Shown here piece after piece: positions 43,605-52,004 of a stretch of DNA of 64,000 nt; position 1 is the first letter of the stretch; each line of letters starts with the position of its first letter. Made by a program: the position numbers and the translations under genes. The notes beneath the pieces were generated by a model. That model searched no databases. It was not told where the DNA came from and saw only the letters and a program-made list of their open reading frames with translations. This DNA comes from Mycobacterium kyorinense (lineage in GTDB: Bacteria; Actinomycetota; Actinomycetes; Mycobacteriales; Mycobacteriaceae), in NCBI RefSeq assembly GCF_002101735.1, contig NZ_LQPE01000106.1, forward strand, positions 62,001 through 126,000. The letters run 5' to 3'.

Positions 43605-45160
43605 GAACACTGACCGAATTCAACCGGTTCCGCGTCGGCATTGCGGGCGTGGTCGTGCTGGTGCTCATAGTCGTTGTGGGCCAAAGCTTCACCAGCGTCC
43701 CGATGCTGTTCGCCACGCCGAGCTACTACGGACAGTTCGCCAACACCGGTCAACTGAACAAGAACGACAAGGTGCGCATCAGTGGCGTGGACGTGGGCAC
43801 GGTACAGGCGCTCAACATCGACGGCGACCACGTCGTGATCAAGTTCTCGATCGGTGCCAACACTATCGGCACCCAGAGCCGGCTGGCGATCAAGACCGAC
43901 ACCATCCTGGGTAAGAAAGTGCTCGAGATCGAGCCGCGGGGAGCCGAAACATTGCGGCCCGGAAGCGTTTTGCCGCTGGGTCAGAGCACCACCCCGTACC
44001 AGCTCTACGACGCCGTCTTCGACGTCACCAAGGCAGCCGCCGGCTGGGACGTCGACACCGTCAAGCGGTCGCTGAACGTCTTGTCGCAGACCATCGACCA
44101 GACCTACTCGCACCTGAGTCCGGCCCTCGACGGCCTGTCGAGGCTCTCCGACGCCATCGGCAAACGCGACGAAGAGGTCAAGCATCTGCTCGCACAGGCC
44201 AACAAAGTGGCCAACGTGCTGGGCGACCGCAGCCAGCAGATCAACCGGCTGCTGGTCAACGCCAAGACGCTGCTGGCCGCGTTCAATGAACGCGGGCGGG
44301 CCATCGACGCGCTGCTGGCCAATATCGCCCAGTTCTCGCGCCAGGTCCAGGGTTTCATCAACGACAACCCGAATCTGAATGCCGCGCTGGAGCAGTTGCG
44401 CACCCTCAGCGACCTGCTGGTGGCACGCAAGAACGACCTCGCCGAGGGCCTCAAGACCGTCGGCCAATTCGCCGCATCGCTGGGCGAATCCGTCGCATCA
44501 GGCCCGTACTTCAAGATCGTGCTGGCCAACCTGCTGCCGTACTGGATATTGCAGCCGTGGGTGGACGCCGCGTTCAAGAAGCGCGGGATCGATCCCGAAC
44601 ACTTCTGGGAGACTGCGGGATTGCCCGCGTTCCGGTTCCCCGACCCCAACGGCACCCGGTTCCCCAACGGCGCGCCGCCGCCCGCGCCACCGGTGCTGGA
44701 GGGTACGCCTGATCACCCAGGCCCGGCCGTCCCACCGGGATCGGCGTGTTCGTACACTCCGCCGCCCGACGCGCTGCCGCGGCCGTGGAATCCGCTGCCC
44801 TGCGCGGGCGTCGACGCTGGACCGTTCGGAGGAAGTTTCCCCGCGCCGATCGACGTCCAGACGTCGCCGCCGAACCCGAACGGTCCACCCCCAGGCCCGG
44901 GGATCCCGATCGCCGGGCGGCCGGGTGAGCCACCTCCGGACGTACCGGGCACACCAGTCCCGTTGCCTGCCAACGCCCCGCCGGGAGCGCGCACAGAGAA
45001 CCTGCAACCGGCAGGGCCGACCCTGCCGCCGTCGACGTTCGCGCCGGGGCTGCCGGCGGGGCCGCCCGCCCGCCCGGGGCCGGGGGAGCAGCTGCCGGCT
45101 CCATTCATCACGCCGGGTGGAACGGGAGGCAGCGGAATAACGGGAGGTAGCCAGAATTGA
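43601..45160 (+). CDS. mceC: Mce family protein, subunit C
   Basis: The 519-residue protein has an anchor at about residues 10-28, an MlaD domain (YYGQFANTGQLNKNDKVRI and SGVDVGTVQAL) and a helical coiled region (about 130-310, with NKVANVLGDRSQQINRLL). The last 170 residues are Pro-rich and low in complexity, as in MceC and MceD of other loci. ATG 43601 overlaps the MceB stop. Confidence 0.92.
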   Translation: MRTLTEFNRFRVGIAGVVVLVLIVVVGQSFTSVPMLFATPSYYGQFANTGQLNKNDKVRISGVDVGTVQALNIDGDHVVIKFSIGANTIGTQSRLAIKTDTILGKKVLEIEPRGAETLRPGSVLPLGQSTTPYQLYDAVFDVTKAAAGWDVDTVKRSLNVLSQTIDQTYSHLSPALDGLSRLSDAIGKRDEEVKHLLAQANKVANVLGDRSQQINRLLVNAKTLLAAFNERGRAIDALLANIAQFSRQVQGFINDNPNLNAALEQLRTLSDLLVARKNDLAEGLKTVGQFAASLGESVASGPYFKIVLANLLPYWILQPWVDAAFKKRGIDPEHFWETAGLPAFRFPDPNGTRFPNGAPPPAPPVLEGTPDHPGPAVPPGSACSYTPPPDALPRPWNPLPCAGVDAGPFGGSFPAPIDVQTSPPNPNGPPPGPGIPIAGRPGEPPPDVPGTPVPLPANAPPGARTENLQPAGPTLPPSTFAPGLPAGPPARPGPGEQLPAPFITPGGTGGSGITGGSQN

Positions 45161-46728
45161 GCAACATCTTCCGGACCCGCAACACGCGCACGGCGTCGCT
45201 GATCACCGGATCGCTTGCGGTGGTAGTGATCCTGGCCGCCGGCTTCGCCGGTCTGCGGCTGTACCACACGTTGACCAACAACACCGTCGTCGCCTACTTC
45301 CCGGAGGCGAATGCGCTCTATTCCGGGGACAAGGTCCAGATCATGGGGATCCGCGTCGGCTCAGTCGACAAGATCGAGCCCGCCGGCGACAAGATGAAAG
45401 TGACCTTTCACTACCGCAACAAATACAAAGTGCCCGCCGACGCGTCCGCGGTGATCGTCAACCCCACCGTGGTGGCGTCGCGCAGCATCCAGTTGGAGCC
45501 CCCCTACAAAGGCGGCCCTGTGCTGGCCCACAACGCAGTGATCCCGATCGAGCGCACGGCGGTGCCGACGGAATGGGACCAGCTGCGCAACAGCGTCGCC
45601 AACATCATCGACAAGCTCGGCCCGACGCCCGAGCAGCCCAAGGGACCCTTCGGCGATCTCATCGAGTCGTCCGCCGACGGGCTGGCCGGCAAGGGCAAGC
45701 TGATCAACACCACGCTGGAGAGCCTGTCGCGGTCGCTGAACGCGCTGAACGAAGGCCGCGGCGACTTCTTCGCGGTAGCACGCAGTCTCGCGATGTTCGT
45801 CAACGCCTTGCACAAAGACGACCGCCAGTTCGTCGCACTGAACAACAACCTGGCCCAGTTCACCGACAGGCTGACCGGGTCCGACCGCGACCTGGGTAAT
45901 GCGATACAGCAGTTCGACGGCCTGCTTTCCACACTGCGACCGTTCCTGGCCAAGAACCGCGAGGTGCTGGCGCACGACGTCGACAACCTGGCCAACCTGA
46001 CCACCACGCTGGTCCAGCCCGAGCCGCTCAACGGTCTGGAGACCGGCCTGCACGTGCTGCCCACGCTGCAAGCGAACCTGGGCGGGATCTACCACCCGTC
46101 GCACGGCGCCGTCATGTCCATTCCGGCGATCCCGAACTTCACCAACCCAATGCAGTTCATTTGCAGCATGATTCAAGCCGGCAGCCGGCTGGGCTACCAA
46201 GACTCCGCCGAACTGTGCGCGCAGTACCTGGCGCCCATCCTGGATGCGATCAAATTCAATTACTTGCCGTTCGGCCTCAACCTGTTCAGCACCGCCGAGA
46301 CGCTGCCCAAGGAAGTCGCCTATTCCGAGCCGCGTCTGCAGCCGCCGCCCGGTTACAAGGACACCACGGTGCCCGGGATCTGGGTGCCCGATACTCCGTT
46401 GTCGCACCGCAACACTCAGCCCGGTTGGGTGGTGGCGCCGGGGATGCAGGGCACGCAGGTGGGTCCGGTCACGGCGAGCCTGCTCACCCCGGAATCGCTG
46501 GCCGAACTGATGGGCGGACCGGACGCCGCGCCGCCGCCCTCAGGCGTACAAACCCCGCCGGGACCGCCGAACGCCTACGACGAGTACCCGGTGGTGCCAC
46601 CCATCGGCCTGCAGGCCCCGCAGGTTCCGGTCCCTGCCCCGCCGCCGGCGCCGGGTGTGGTGCCCGGGCCGGTCGCACCGACGCCCGCGCCTGACGCGGC
46701 GCCGCTACCCGCCGAGGCCGGCTCATGA
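45157..46728 (+). CDS. mceD: Mce family protein, subunit D
   Basis: The 523-residue protein has an anchor at about residues 14-33, the MlaD domain (VAYFPEANALYSGDKVQI and MGIRVGSVDKIEP), helical segments to about 330 and a Pro-rich tail. The start is TTG 45157, overlapping the MceC stop (TTGA) and preceded by GGGAGG 9 bases upstream. A TTG start fits the coupled style of the operon and may set a lower level for this subunit. Confidence 0.92.
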   Translation: MSNIFRTRNTRTASLITGSLAVVVILAAGFAGLRLYHTLTNNTVVAYFPEANALYSGDKVQIMGIRVGSVDKIEPAGDKMKVTFHYRNKYKVPADASAVIVNPTVVASRSIQLEPPYKGGPVLAHNAVIPIERTAVPTEWDQLRNSVANIIDKLGPTPEQPKGPFGDLIESSADGLAGKGKLINTTLESLSRSLNALNEGRGDFFAVARSLAMFVNALHKDDRQFVALNNNLAQFTDRLTGSDRDLGNAIQQFDGLLSTLRPFLAKNREVLAHDVDNLANLTTTLVQPEPLNGLETGLHVLPTLQANLGGIYHPSHGAVMSIPAIPNFTNPMQFICSMIQAGSRLGYQDSAELCAQYLAPILDAIKFNYLPFGLNLFSTAETLPKEVAYSEPRLQPPPGYKDTTVPGIWVPDTPLSHRNTQPGWVVAPGMQGTQVGPVTASLLTPESLAELMGGPDAAPPPSGVQTPPGPPNAYDEYPVVPPIGLQAPQVPVPAPPPAPGVVPGPVAPTPAPDAAPLPAEAGS

Positions 46729-47858
46729 GGCGCGGGCTGGCGTTGTTGGCGGCTGCCGTCGCACTGACGTCGTGCGCGAATTGGCATGGCATTGCGAATG
46801 TCCCGATGCCCGGCGGACCGGGAACCGGAGCCGGTGCCTACACCGTCTACGTGCAGATGCCCGACACGCTGGCCCTCAACGACAACAGCCGGGTGCGGGT
46901 CGCCGATGTCTTCGTCGGCACGGTCCGCGCGATCAGGCTGAAGAACTGGGTCGCCACGCTGACGCTGGGGCTGAACAAAAACGTCAAGCTGCCCAAGAAC
47001 GCCACGGCCAAGATCGGGCAGACCAGCCTCCTGGGCTCTCAGCATGTGGAGTTGGCCGCCCCGCCCAACCCGTCGCCGGAGCTGCTGAAAGACGGCGACA
47101 CGATTCCGCTGAAGAACTCGTCGGCCTACCCCACCACCGAACAGACGCTGGCCAGTATCGCGATCATCTTGCGCGGCGGCCACATCCCGAATCTCGAAGT
47201 GCTGCAGGACGAGGTCTACAACATTGTCAACGGGCGTGCCGAGCAGATCCGGGCGTTCCTCGGCAAGCTGGACACCTTCACCGCCCGGCTCAACGAGCAA
47301 CGAGAGGACATCACCCACGCCATCGATTCCACCAACCGGCTGTTGGCGTACGTGGGCTCCCGCTCGGATGTCCTGGACCGGGCCCTCACCGAATTCCCGC
47401 CGCTGGTCAAGCATTTCGCCGACAAACAGAACCTGTTGATCAACGCCGTCGACTCGGTGGGGCGGCTCAGCGAGCTCACCGACCAACACCTGTCGCCCTC
47501 GCGGGGCGACCTGCACCAGGATCTGTTGTCGCTGCAATGCCCGTTGCGTGAACTCGGCCGTGGCTCACCGTATTTGATCCGCGCACTCAAATTGATTCTC
47601 GCCCAGCCGTTCGACGTCGACTCCGTGCCCAAGTCGTTCCGCGGCGACTACTTCAACCTGTCGCTGACGGCTGACCTGACCCTCAGCGCCGTCGACAATG
47701 CGATGCTCACCGGCACCGGGTTCTCCGGGGCACTGCGAGCGCTCGAGCAGTCGTGGGGCCGTGATCCCGAAACGATGATCCCCGACGTGCGCTACACGTC
47801 CAACCCGAACGACGCTCCCGGCGGCCCGCTGGTCGAAAGGGCGGACCGGCAATGCTGA
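46725..47858 (+). CDS. mceE: Mce family lipoprotein, subunit E (LprN-like)
   Basis: The 377-residue protein has a lipoprotein signal: MRRGLALLAAAVALTSC with the lipobox LTSC and Cys17 as the acylated residue. The MlaD domain follows (VYVQMPDTLALNDNSRVRVA and DVFVGTVRAIRL), then the helical MCE domain. MceE is the only lipid-anchored subunit in mce operons. ATG 46725 overlaps the MceD stop. Confidence 0.93.
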   Translation: MRRGLALLAAAVALTSCANWHGIANVPMPGGPGTGAGAYTVYVQMPDTLALNDNSRVRVADVFVGTVRAIRLKNWVATLTLGLNKNVKLPKNATAKIGQTSLLGSQHVELAAPPNPSPELLKDGDTIPLKNSSAYPTTEQTLASIAIILRGGHIPNLEVLQDEVYNIVNGRAEQIRAFLGKLDTFTARLNEQREDITHAIDSTNRLLAYVGSRSDVLDRALTEFPPLVKHFADKQNLLINAVDSVGRLSELTDQHLSPSRGDLHQDLLSLQCPLRELGRGSPYLIRALKLILAQPFDVDSVPKSFRGDYFNLSLTADLTLSAVDNAMLTGTGFSGALRALEQSWGRDPETMIPDVRYTSNPNDAPGGPLVERADRQC

Positions 47859-49402
47859 CTCGCTTCGAGAGGCGCCAGCTGATCCTGTTCGGCATCGTGA
47901 CCCTGATCATGGCCGTTGCGCTGGGCGGGTACTACCTGCGGCTTCCCAGCGTGGTGGGACTCGGTCAGTACACGTTGAAGGCGGACCTGCCCGCGTCGGG
48001 AGGTCTGTATCCCACGGCCAACGTGACGTACCGCGGCGAGACGATCGGCAAGGTCACTGCCGTCAAGCCGACCGAGACCGGCGTGCAGGCGACGATGAGT
48101 ATCGCCAGCCGGTACAAGATTCCGGTCGACGCGACCGCGAACGTGCATTCGGTGTCGGCGGTCGGTGAGCAGTATCTGGACCTGGTGTCGCCGGGCAACG
48201 CCGGCAAGTACTTCTCGCCGGGACAGACCATCACCGAGGGCAGCGTGCCCACGGAGATCGGACCGGCGCTGGACGCCGCCAACCGCGGGCTGGCCGTGCT
48301 GCCCAAGGAAAAGATCGGCGCGCTGCTCGACGAGACAGCCCAAGCCGTCGGCGGGCTGGGGCCCGCGCTGCAACGGCTGGTCGACGCAACGCAGGCGATT
48401 GCCGGCGACTTCAAGACAAACATCGGCGACATCGACGACATCATCGAGAACTCCGCGCCAGTCCTTGACAGCCAAGTGAATTCGAGCGCCGCGATCGAAC
48501 GCTGGTCGCACAACCTTGACGTGCTGGCCGCGCAGACCGCCGACAACGACCAGCACGTGCAAAGCATTCTCACCCAGGGACCGGCCACCGCGGACCAAGT
48601 CAACGCGGTGTTCAACGACGTCCGCGAAACATTGCCGCAGACACTGGCGAACTTCGAAATCGTGCTCGAGATGCTCAAGCGCTACCACAAGAACGTCGAG
48701 CAGCTGCTGGTGGCATATCCGCAGGGCGCCGCGGCCGCCCAGACGGTGACGACGGCGTTCCCAGGCTACGCGTCGCTCGACAACGCGCTGACGATCAACC
48801 AGCCGCCGCCGTGTCTGACCGGCTTCCTCCCGCCATCGCAGTGGCGGTCGCCGGCGGACACCAGCCCGGCGCCGCTGCCGTCGGGAACATATTGCAAGAT
48901 CCCGCAGGACGCCCCGGCCAACGTGGTGCGCGGGGCGCGCAACATTCCGTGCGTCGACGTCCCCGGCAAGCGCGCCGCGACGCCACGGGAGTGCCGTGAC
49001 CCCAAACCGTATGTCCCGCTGGGGACCAACCCGTGGTACGGCGACCCCAACCAGATCCTCAACTGCCCGGCGCCGGGGGCGCGCTGCGACCAACCGGTGA
49101 ACCCCGGTCAGGTGATACCCGCGCCGTCGGTGAACAACGGCCTCAATCCCGCGCCGGCGGACAAGGTGACGGGGACGCCGCCTCCCGTCAGCGATCCGCT
49201 TCAGCGGCCGGGGACAGGAACGGTGGAGTGCAACGGTCAGCAGCCGAACCCCTGCGTCTACATCCCCAGCTGGCCGCCCACGGCGGTCTACAGTCCGCAG
49301 AGCGGTGAGCTGACCGGGCCCGACGGTGTCAAGTACGCGGTCGAGAATTCGACCAGAACAGGAGACGACGGATGGAAGTCGATGCTGGCGCCGGCCCGCT
49401 AG
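47852..49402 (+). CDS. mceF: Mce family protein, subunit F
   Basis: The 516-residue protein has an anchor at about residues 8-26, an MlaD domain (YTLKADLPASGGLYPTANVT and YRGETIGKVTAV), a helical region (about 130-300) and a Cys- and Pro-rich C-terminal domain (GTYCKIPQDAP, NIPCVDVPGKRAATPRECRD, NCPAPGARCDQP). ATG 47852 overlaps the MceE stop by 7 bp. It completes the operon; no mce-associated (mam) genes follow, unlike the mce4 locus at the left edge. Confidence 0.93.
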   Translation: MLTRFERRQLILFGIVTLIMAVALGGYYLRLPSVVGLGQYTLKADLPASGGLYPTANVTYRGETIGKVTAVKPTETGVQATMSIASRYKIPVDATANVHSVSAVGEQYLDLVSPGNAGKYFSPGQTITEGSVPTEIGPALDAANRGLAVLPKEKIGALLDETAQAVGGLGPALQRLVDATQAIAGDFKTNIGDIDDIIENSAPVLDSQVNSSAAIERWSHNLDVLAAQTADNDQHVQSILTQGPATADQVNAVFNDVRETLPQTLANFEIVLEMLKRYHKNVEQLLVAYPQGAAAAQTVTTAFPGYASLDNALTINQPPPCLTGFLPPSQWRSPADTSPAPLPSGTYCKIPQDAPANVVRGARNIPCVDVPGKRAATPRECRDPKPYVPLGTNPWYGDPNQILNCPAPGARCDQPVNPGQVIPAPSVNNGLNPAPADKVTGTPPPVSDPLQRPGTGTVECNGQQPNPCVYIPSWPPTAVYSPQSGELTGPDGVKYAVENSTRTGDDGWKSMLAPAR

Positions 49403-49487
49403 GTGCGTTTCGCGGAATCGTGCTGCCCGCCCGCATGGGGGCGTTACTGTCTGCGATGGGGACTAGCCAACAGGGCGGGGAGGGCAC

Positions 49488-49940
49488 ATGACGGCCTATC
49501 AGACCGTGGTGGTCGGCACCGACGGCTCGCAGTCGTCGCTGCGGGCGGTCGAGCGTGCGGCGCGGATTGCCGCCGAGTCGGACGCCAAGCTGATCATCGC
49601 GACCGGGTACCTCCCGCACGAGGACGATAAGCGCGCGGCGGACATCCTCGGGGAAGAGGCCTACAAGGTGCGCGGCAACGCGCCGATCTATTCGATCTTG
49701 CGCGACGCCCGCGAGCGGGCCAAGGCGGCCGGGGCGAAGAACATCGAGGAGCGGCCGATCAAGGGGGCCGCAGTAGAGGCACTGGTCGACGCTGCCGGGG
49801 CGGCTAACGCCGATCTGCTGGTGGTCGGCAACGTAGGACTCGACGCCCGTTCTGCGATCATCGGGCGCGTGTTCTCGATCCCCGGCAGCGTCGCCAGCAA
49901 GGCCAAGGTCGACGTGCTGATCGTGCACACCACTGGGTGA
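49488..49940 (+). CDS. Universal stress protein, TB15.3/Rv1636-like
   Basis: The 150-residue single-domain USP has VVVGTDGSQSSLRAVERAA at the N-terminus and the nucleotide-binding loop VVGNVGLDARSAIIGRVFSI (GxxG then GxFS-like), ending AKVDVLIVHTT. It is very like Rv1636 (TB15.3), a USP reported to bind cAMP, as I recall. ATG 49488 has a GGGGAGGG site 4 bases upstream. The gene is 85 bp after mceF on the same strand and overlaps the next gene. It may link the operon to stress or cAMP signalling. Confidence 0.9.
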   Translation: MTAYQTVVVGTDGSQSSLRAVERAARIAAESDAKLIIATGYLPHEDDKRAADILGEEAYKVRGNAPIYSILRDARERAKAAGAKNIEERPIKGAAVEALVDAAGAANADLLVVGNVGLDARSAIIGRVFSIPGSVASKAKVDVLIVHTTG

Positions 49941-50515
49941 TTCGTCGAGTGGAGGCCAAGAGCCGGTTCGACTTTCCAGGCATCGACACCCTGCGCGCCC
50001 GCGAAAAGCTCGTCCTCGACCACTTCCATGACGAGGTCGTCCAGCGGTGGGACGACGTGCTGTCCACCTTTCCGCACCCGCACTACGAGCTGATTCCCAC
50101 TCTCACGGTGCACGACGGCGACGCCGAGGTCCGCCGCTATTACCAAGACACCCGGGTGGCCTTCCCCGACCAAAACCACGAGATCATCGCGCTGCGCCAC
50201 AGCGCCGACGCCGTCATCGTGGAGTTCTGGCTGCTGGGGACCCACCGCGGACCCCTGGGCGGCATGCCGCCGACCGCGCAGCGGTTCCGGGTGCGGATGA
50301 CGGCCTACTTCGTCTTCGACGCCGACGAGAACCTGGTGTGCGAGCGCATCTACTTCGACAGCCTGACCATGCTCAAGCAGCTGCTGGGCGGCCTGAACTT
50401 CAAAGACCCGCGGTCGTGGCCCAAGCTCGTCCGCGCGCTCCGAGGCATCGCCGCCATGTCCGGAGAGCCCGACCCGCGGCTGCTGAATACTTCGCCACCG
50501 GACCTCGGCCGTTAG
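49937..50515 (+). CDS. NTF2/SnoaL-like protein
   Basis: The 192-residue protein has the cone-shaped SnoaL pattern: DFPGIDTLRAREKLVLDHF, DDVLSTFPHPHYELIP, EVRRYYQDTRVAFPDQNHEI, VIVEFWLLGTHRGPL and RFRVRMTAYFVFDADENLVCERIYFD. This resembles ester cyclase and ketosteroid-isomerase-like proteins. GTG 49937 overlaps the USP stop. The reading frame continues after its TAG into a Rieske-like remnant (50516-50614). Confidence 0.82.
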   Translation: MIRRVEAKSRFDFPGIDTLRAREKLVLDHFHDEVVQRWDDVLSTFPHPHYELIPTLTVHDGDAEVRRYYQDTRVAFPDQNHEIIALRHSADAVIVEFWLLGTHRGPLGGMPPTAQRFRVRMTAYFVFDADENLVCERIYFDSLTMLKQLLGGLNFKDPRSWPKLVRALRGIAAMSGEPDPRLLNTSPPDLGR

Positions 50516-50614
50516 CAGCAGCAAGATTTCGGACGGGAGGTGATCCGCCAGTTCGAGCAGGACGTCGAAATCTGGCAACACCAACGCTATTCGGATCCGA
50601 TCTGCAAGGAATGA
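50516..50614 (+). pseudogene. Rieske-oxygenase-like C-terminal remnant
   Basis: After the TAG at 50513-50515 the same frame encodes QQQDFGREVIRQFEQDVEIW and then QHQRYSDPICKE before TGA 50612-50614. The phrase QFEQDVEIWxHQRYxDxP is like a segment of Rieske-type ring-hydroxylating oxygenases (KshA group), read from memory. No start or Rieske cluster remains, so it is likely a decayed gene end. A ribosome-site-like GGGAGG precedes GTG 50540. Confidence 0.45.
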
Positions 50615-50822
50615 ACCGTGACGGCAACGCCATGCGCCCGGTGTTCAGAGTCCATCTTCAGATACCCGCCAGGGTTGACCTGACGACCGCTCGTTACCAA
50701 GGCGCTCCTTCCGTGGCCTCCCGCCGAACAGAACGAAACCGACCGCGCCGCTTTGAGCTGGCGCCGCAGTATCGACGGCATGACCCCGTCGTAGAATCGT
50801 CATGGCTCATCGAGCCGGCCCG
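50615..50822. other. Gap upstream of tRNA-Thr
   Basis: There is no ORF with coding character. TAGAAT (50792-50797) is a candidate -10 for the tRNA, 25 bases before it. Otherwise I see nothing recognisable. Confidence 0.4.
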
Positions 50823-50895
50823 GCCGCGTTAGCTCAGTTGGTAGAGCGTCGCTCTTGTAAAGCGGATGTCGAGAGTTCGAGTCTCTCACGCGGCT
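50823..50895 (+). tRNA. tRNA-Thr (anticodon TGT)
   Basis: The 73-base cloverleaf folds fully. The acceptor stem GCCGCGT (50823-50829) pairs with ACGCGGC (50888-50894). The D stem is GCTC/GAGC, the anticodon stem TCGCT/AGCGG (one T-G pair) with loop CTTGTAA giving anticodon TGT at 50856-50858. The T stem is GAGAG/CTCTC with loop TTCGAGT. The discriminator base is T, and CCA is not encoded. Confidence 0.97.
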
Positions 50896-50930
50896 CAACT
50901 GCTGTCGGTGCTGACCGATAGCGTCGTTTT

Positions 50931-51128
50931 ATGTCGACGACCTGCCTTGGGTGCGGAATCGATTTGCCAGGCCGTCGGCCAAAAGTGTTCTGCACCAATG
51001 CATGCCAACAGTCACATCGCCGGCGCTTGCTCGTGGAGGCCTGGCTCGATACCCGCGTATGTGGTCGCATGTCGTACCGGGGCCACTACGTTCGGGACCA
51101 CCTTAATGAGGAACAGGGCGGTTGTTGT
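50931..51128 (+). pseudogene. Truncated HNH-endonuclease-like zinc-finger protein
   Basis: ATG 50931 opens a frame reading CLGCGIDLPGRRPKVFCTNA and CQQSHRRRLLVEAWLDTRV, with CxxC...CxxxC zinc ligands, then HYVRDHLNEEQGGCCA. That is the zinc ribbon and the start of the nuclease part of phage-type HNH proteins (EEQGGxCxxC). The frame then runs antisense into the Rv0756c-like gene with no HNH core. It lies 36 bases after the tRNA-Thr, a position typical of integrated elements. Confidence 0.5.
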
Positions 51129-51156
51129 GCCGACGTGCACGCTCGACGAGCGACAG

Positions 51157-51888
51157 CTAGACCTGCTCGTCGCCCTCGACGACGCGCTCGGAACGTATCT
51201 GCTGCGGGGGATAACGGCGCGGCGTGCGGCGCCGCATCGGAATGCGCTCGGCGATGTTGCTCAGCGGGTTGACCACCATCGTCAGGGCGACGACCGCGTC
51301 CTGAAGAGTGGCGATGGCCGGCTCCAACGCCTCCATCCCCGGCGCGAGCCGGGCTAGGGTGTCGGCGACGTCGGTGAGCTGTTCGAGCGGTCCGTGCCGC
51401 GCCGTCAGCTTGTCGATCAGGCCGCCCTCGGCGAGCAGCCGGTCGGCCAGCCCGTCCTCGGCGAGCACCCGTTCGATCAGCCCGTCGTCGGCGACCAGCT
51501 GATCCACCAGTCCGCCGGGCTTCAACGCGCGCTCCAGCCCGCCGCCCTCCTCGGTCAGCCGGTCGAGCAGGCCGCCGGGCGCGGTCAGCAGGTCGACGAT
51601 CCCGCCCGGCCGCAGCAACCGGTCCACCGGACCGTCGGGCGCCAGGGCACGCCCCAGCGGGGCGTCGTCGTCCAACAGCCTGGCCAGCCGGTTGGCCCGG
51701 GTGATCGCATCGTCGATGCCGAACATGTGCGCAACCGCGTTCGGCCCGGTCTGCGCGCCCGCTTCGCCGAGCGTTCGGTGCGCCAGGCCGAGGGCCGCGG
51801 TCGCAACACCCACTCCCGCGTCGGCCGCCGCAAGCCCGACTCGCATGGGTGTGGTCGCGATGGTCACCAGGCTCTTGGCGAGGTTCAT
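51157..51888 (-). CDS. Rv0756c-like protein with tandem Gly-Leu-rich repeats
   Basis: The 243-residue protein is divergent from phoP, as Rv0756c is in M. tuberculosis. Residues about 75-165 are a string of 11-residue repeats of the form PGGLVDxLLAxxG (for example LKPGGLVDQLVADDG and LAEGGLIDKLTA). The N-terminus (AKSLVTIATTPMRVGLAAAD) and the region near 180-205 are amphipathic and could bind a membrane. The C-terminus is Arg-rich. The function is unknown. Confidence 0.85.
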   Translation of the reverse strand: MNLAKSLVTIATTPMRVGLAAADAGVGVATAALGLAHRTLGEAGAQTGPNAVAHMFGIDDAITRANRLARLLDDDAPLGRALAPDGPVDRLLRPGGIVDLLTAPGGLLDRLTEEGGGLERALKPGGLVDQLVADDGLIERVLAEDGLADRLLAEGGLIDKLTARHGPLEQLTDVADTLARLAPGMEALEPAIATLQDAVVALTMVVNPLSNIAERIPMRRRTPRRYPPQQIRSERVVEGDEQV

Positions 51889-51943
51889 CCCCCGAGTCTA
51901 GGCATTCGGTCCGGCGGTTAACGCAGGTAAGAAGGTATCGGAT

Positions 51944-51960
51944 TCACAGGAACTCCACAG
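51944..51960 (+). promoter_or_regulatory. PhoP-type direct repeat upstream of phoP
   Basis: TCACAG (51944-51949) and CCACAG (51955-51960) form a direct repeat with 11-bp spacing, which is the arrangement known for mycobacterial PhoP binding sites (two TCACAG-like half-sites separated by 5 bp). It lies 45 bases upstream of phoP ATG in the divergent promoter, so it may serve autoregulation of phoP and control of the Rv0756c-like gene. Confidence 0.7.
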
Positions 51961-52004
51961 GCGCTCTGGAGGTAACGTTCAACCAAGTGCGAGGGAATGA
52001 GCAC

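Noticed and set aside
49403..49487. GGGACT-containing stretch before the USP gene as a DosR box
   Set aside because: Only one half-site-like word (GGGACTAGCC) is present; the palindromic 20-bp DosR motif is not.
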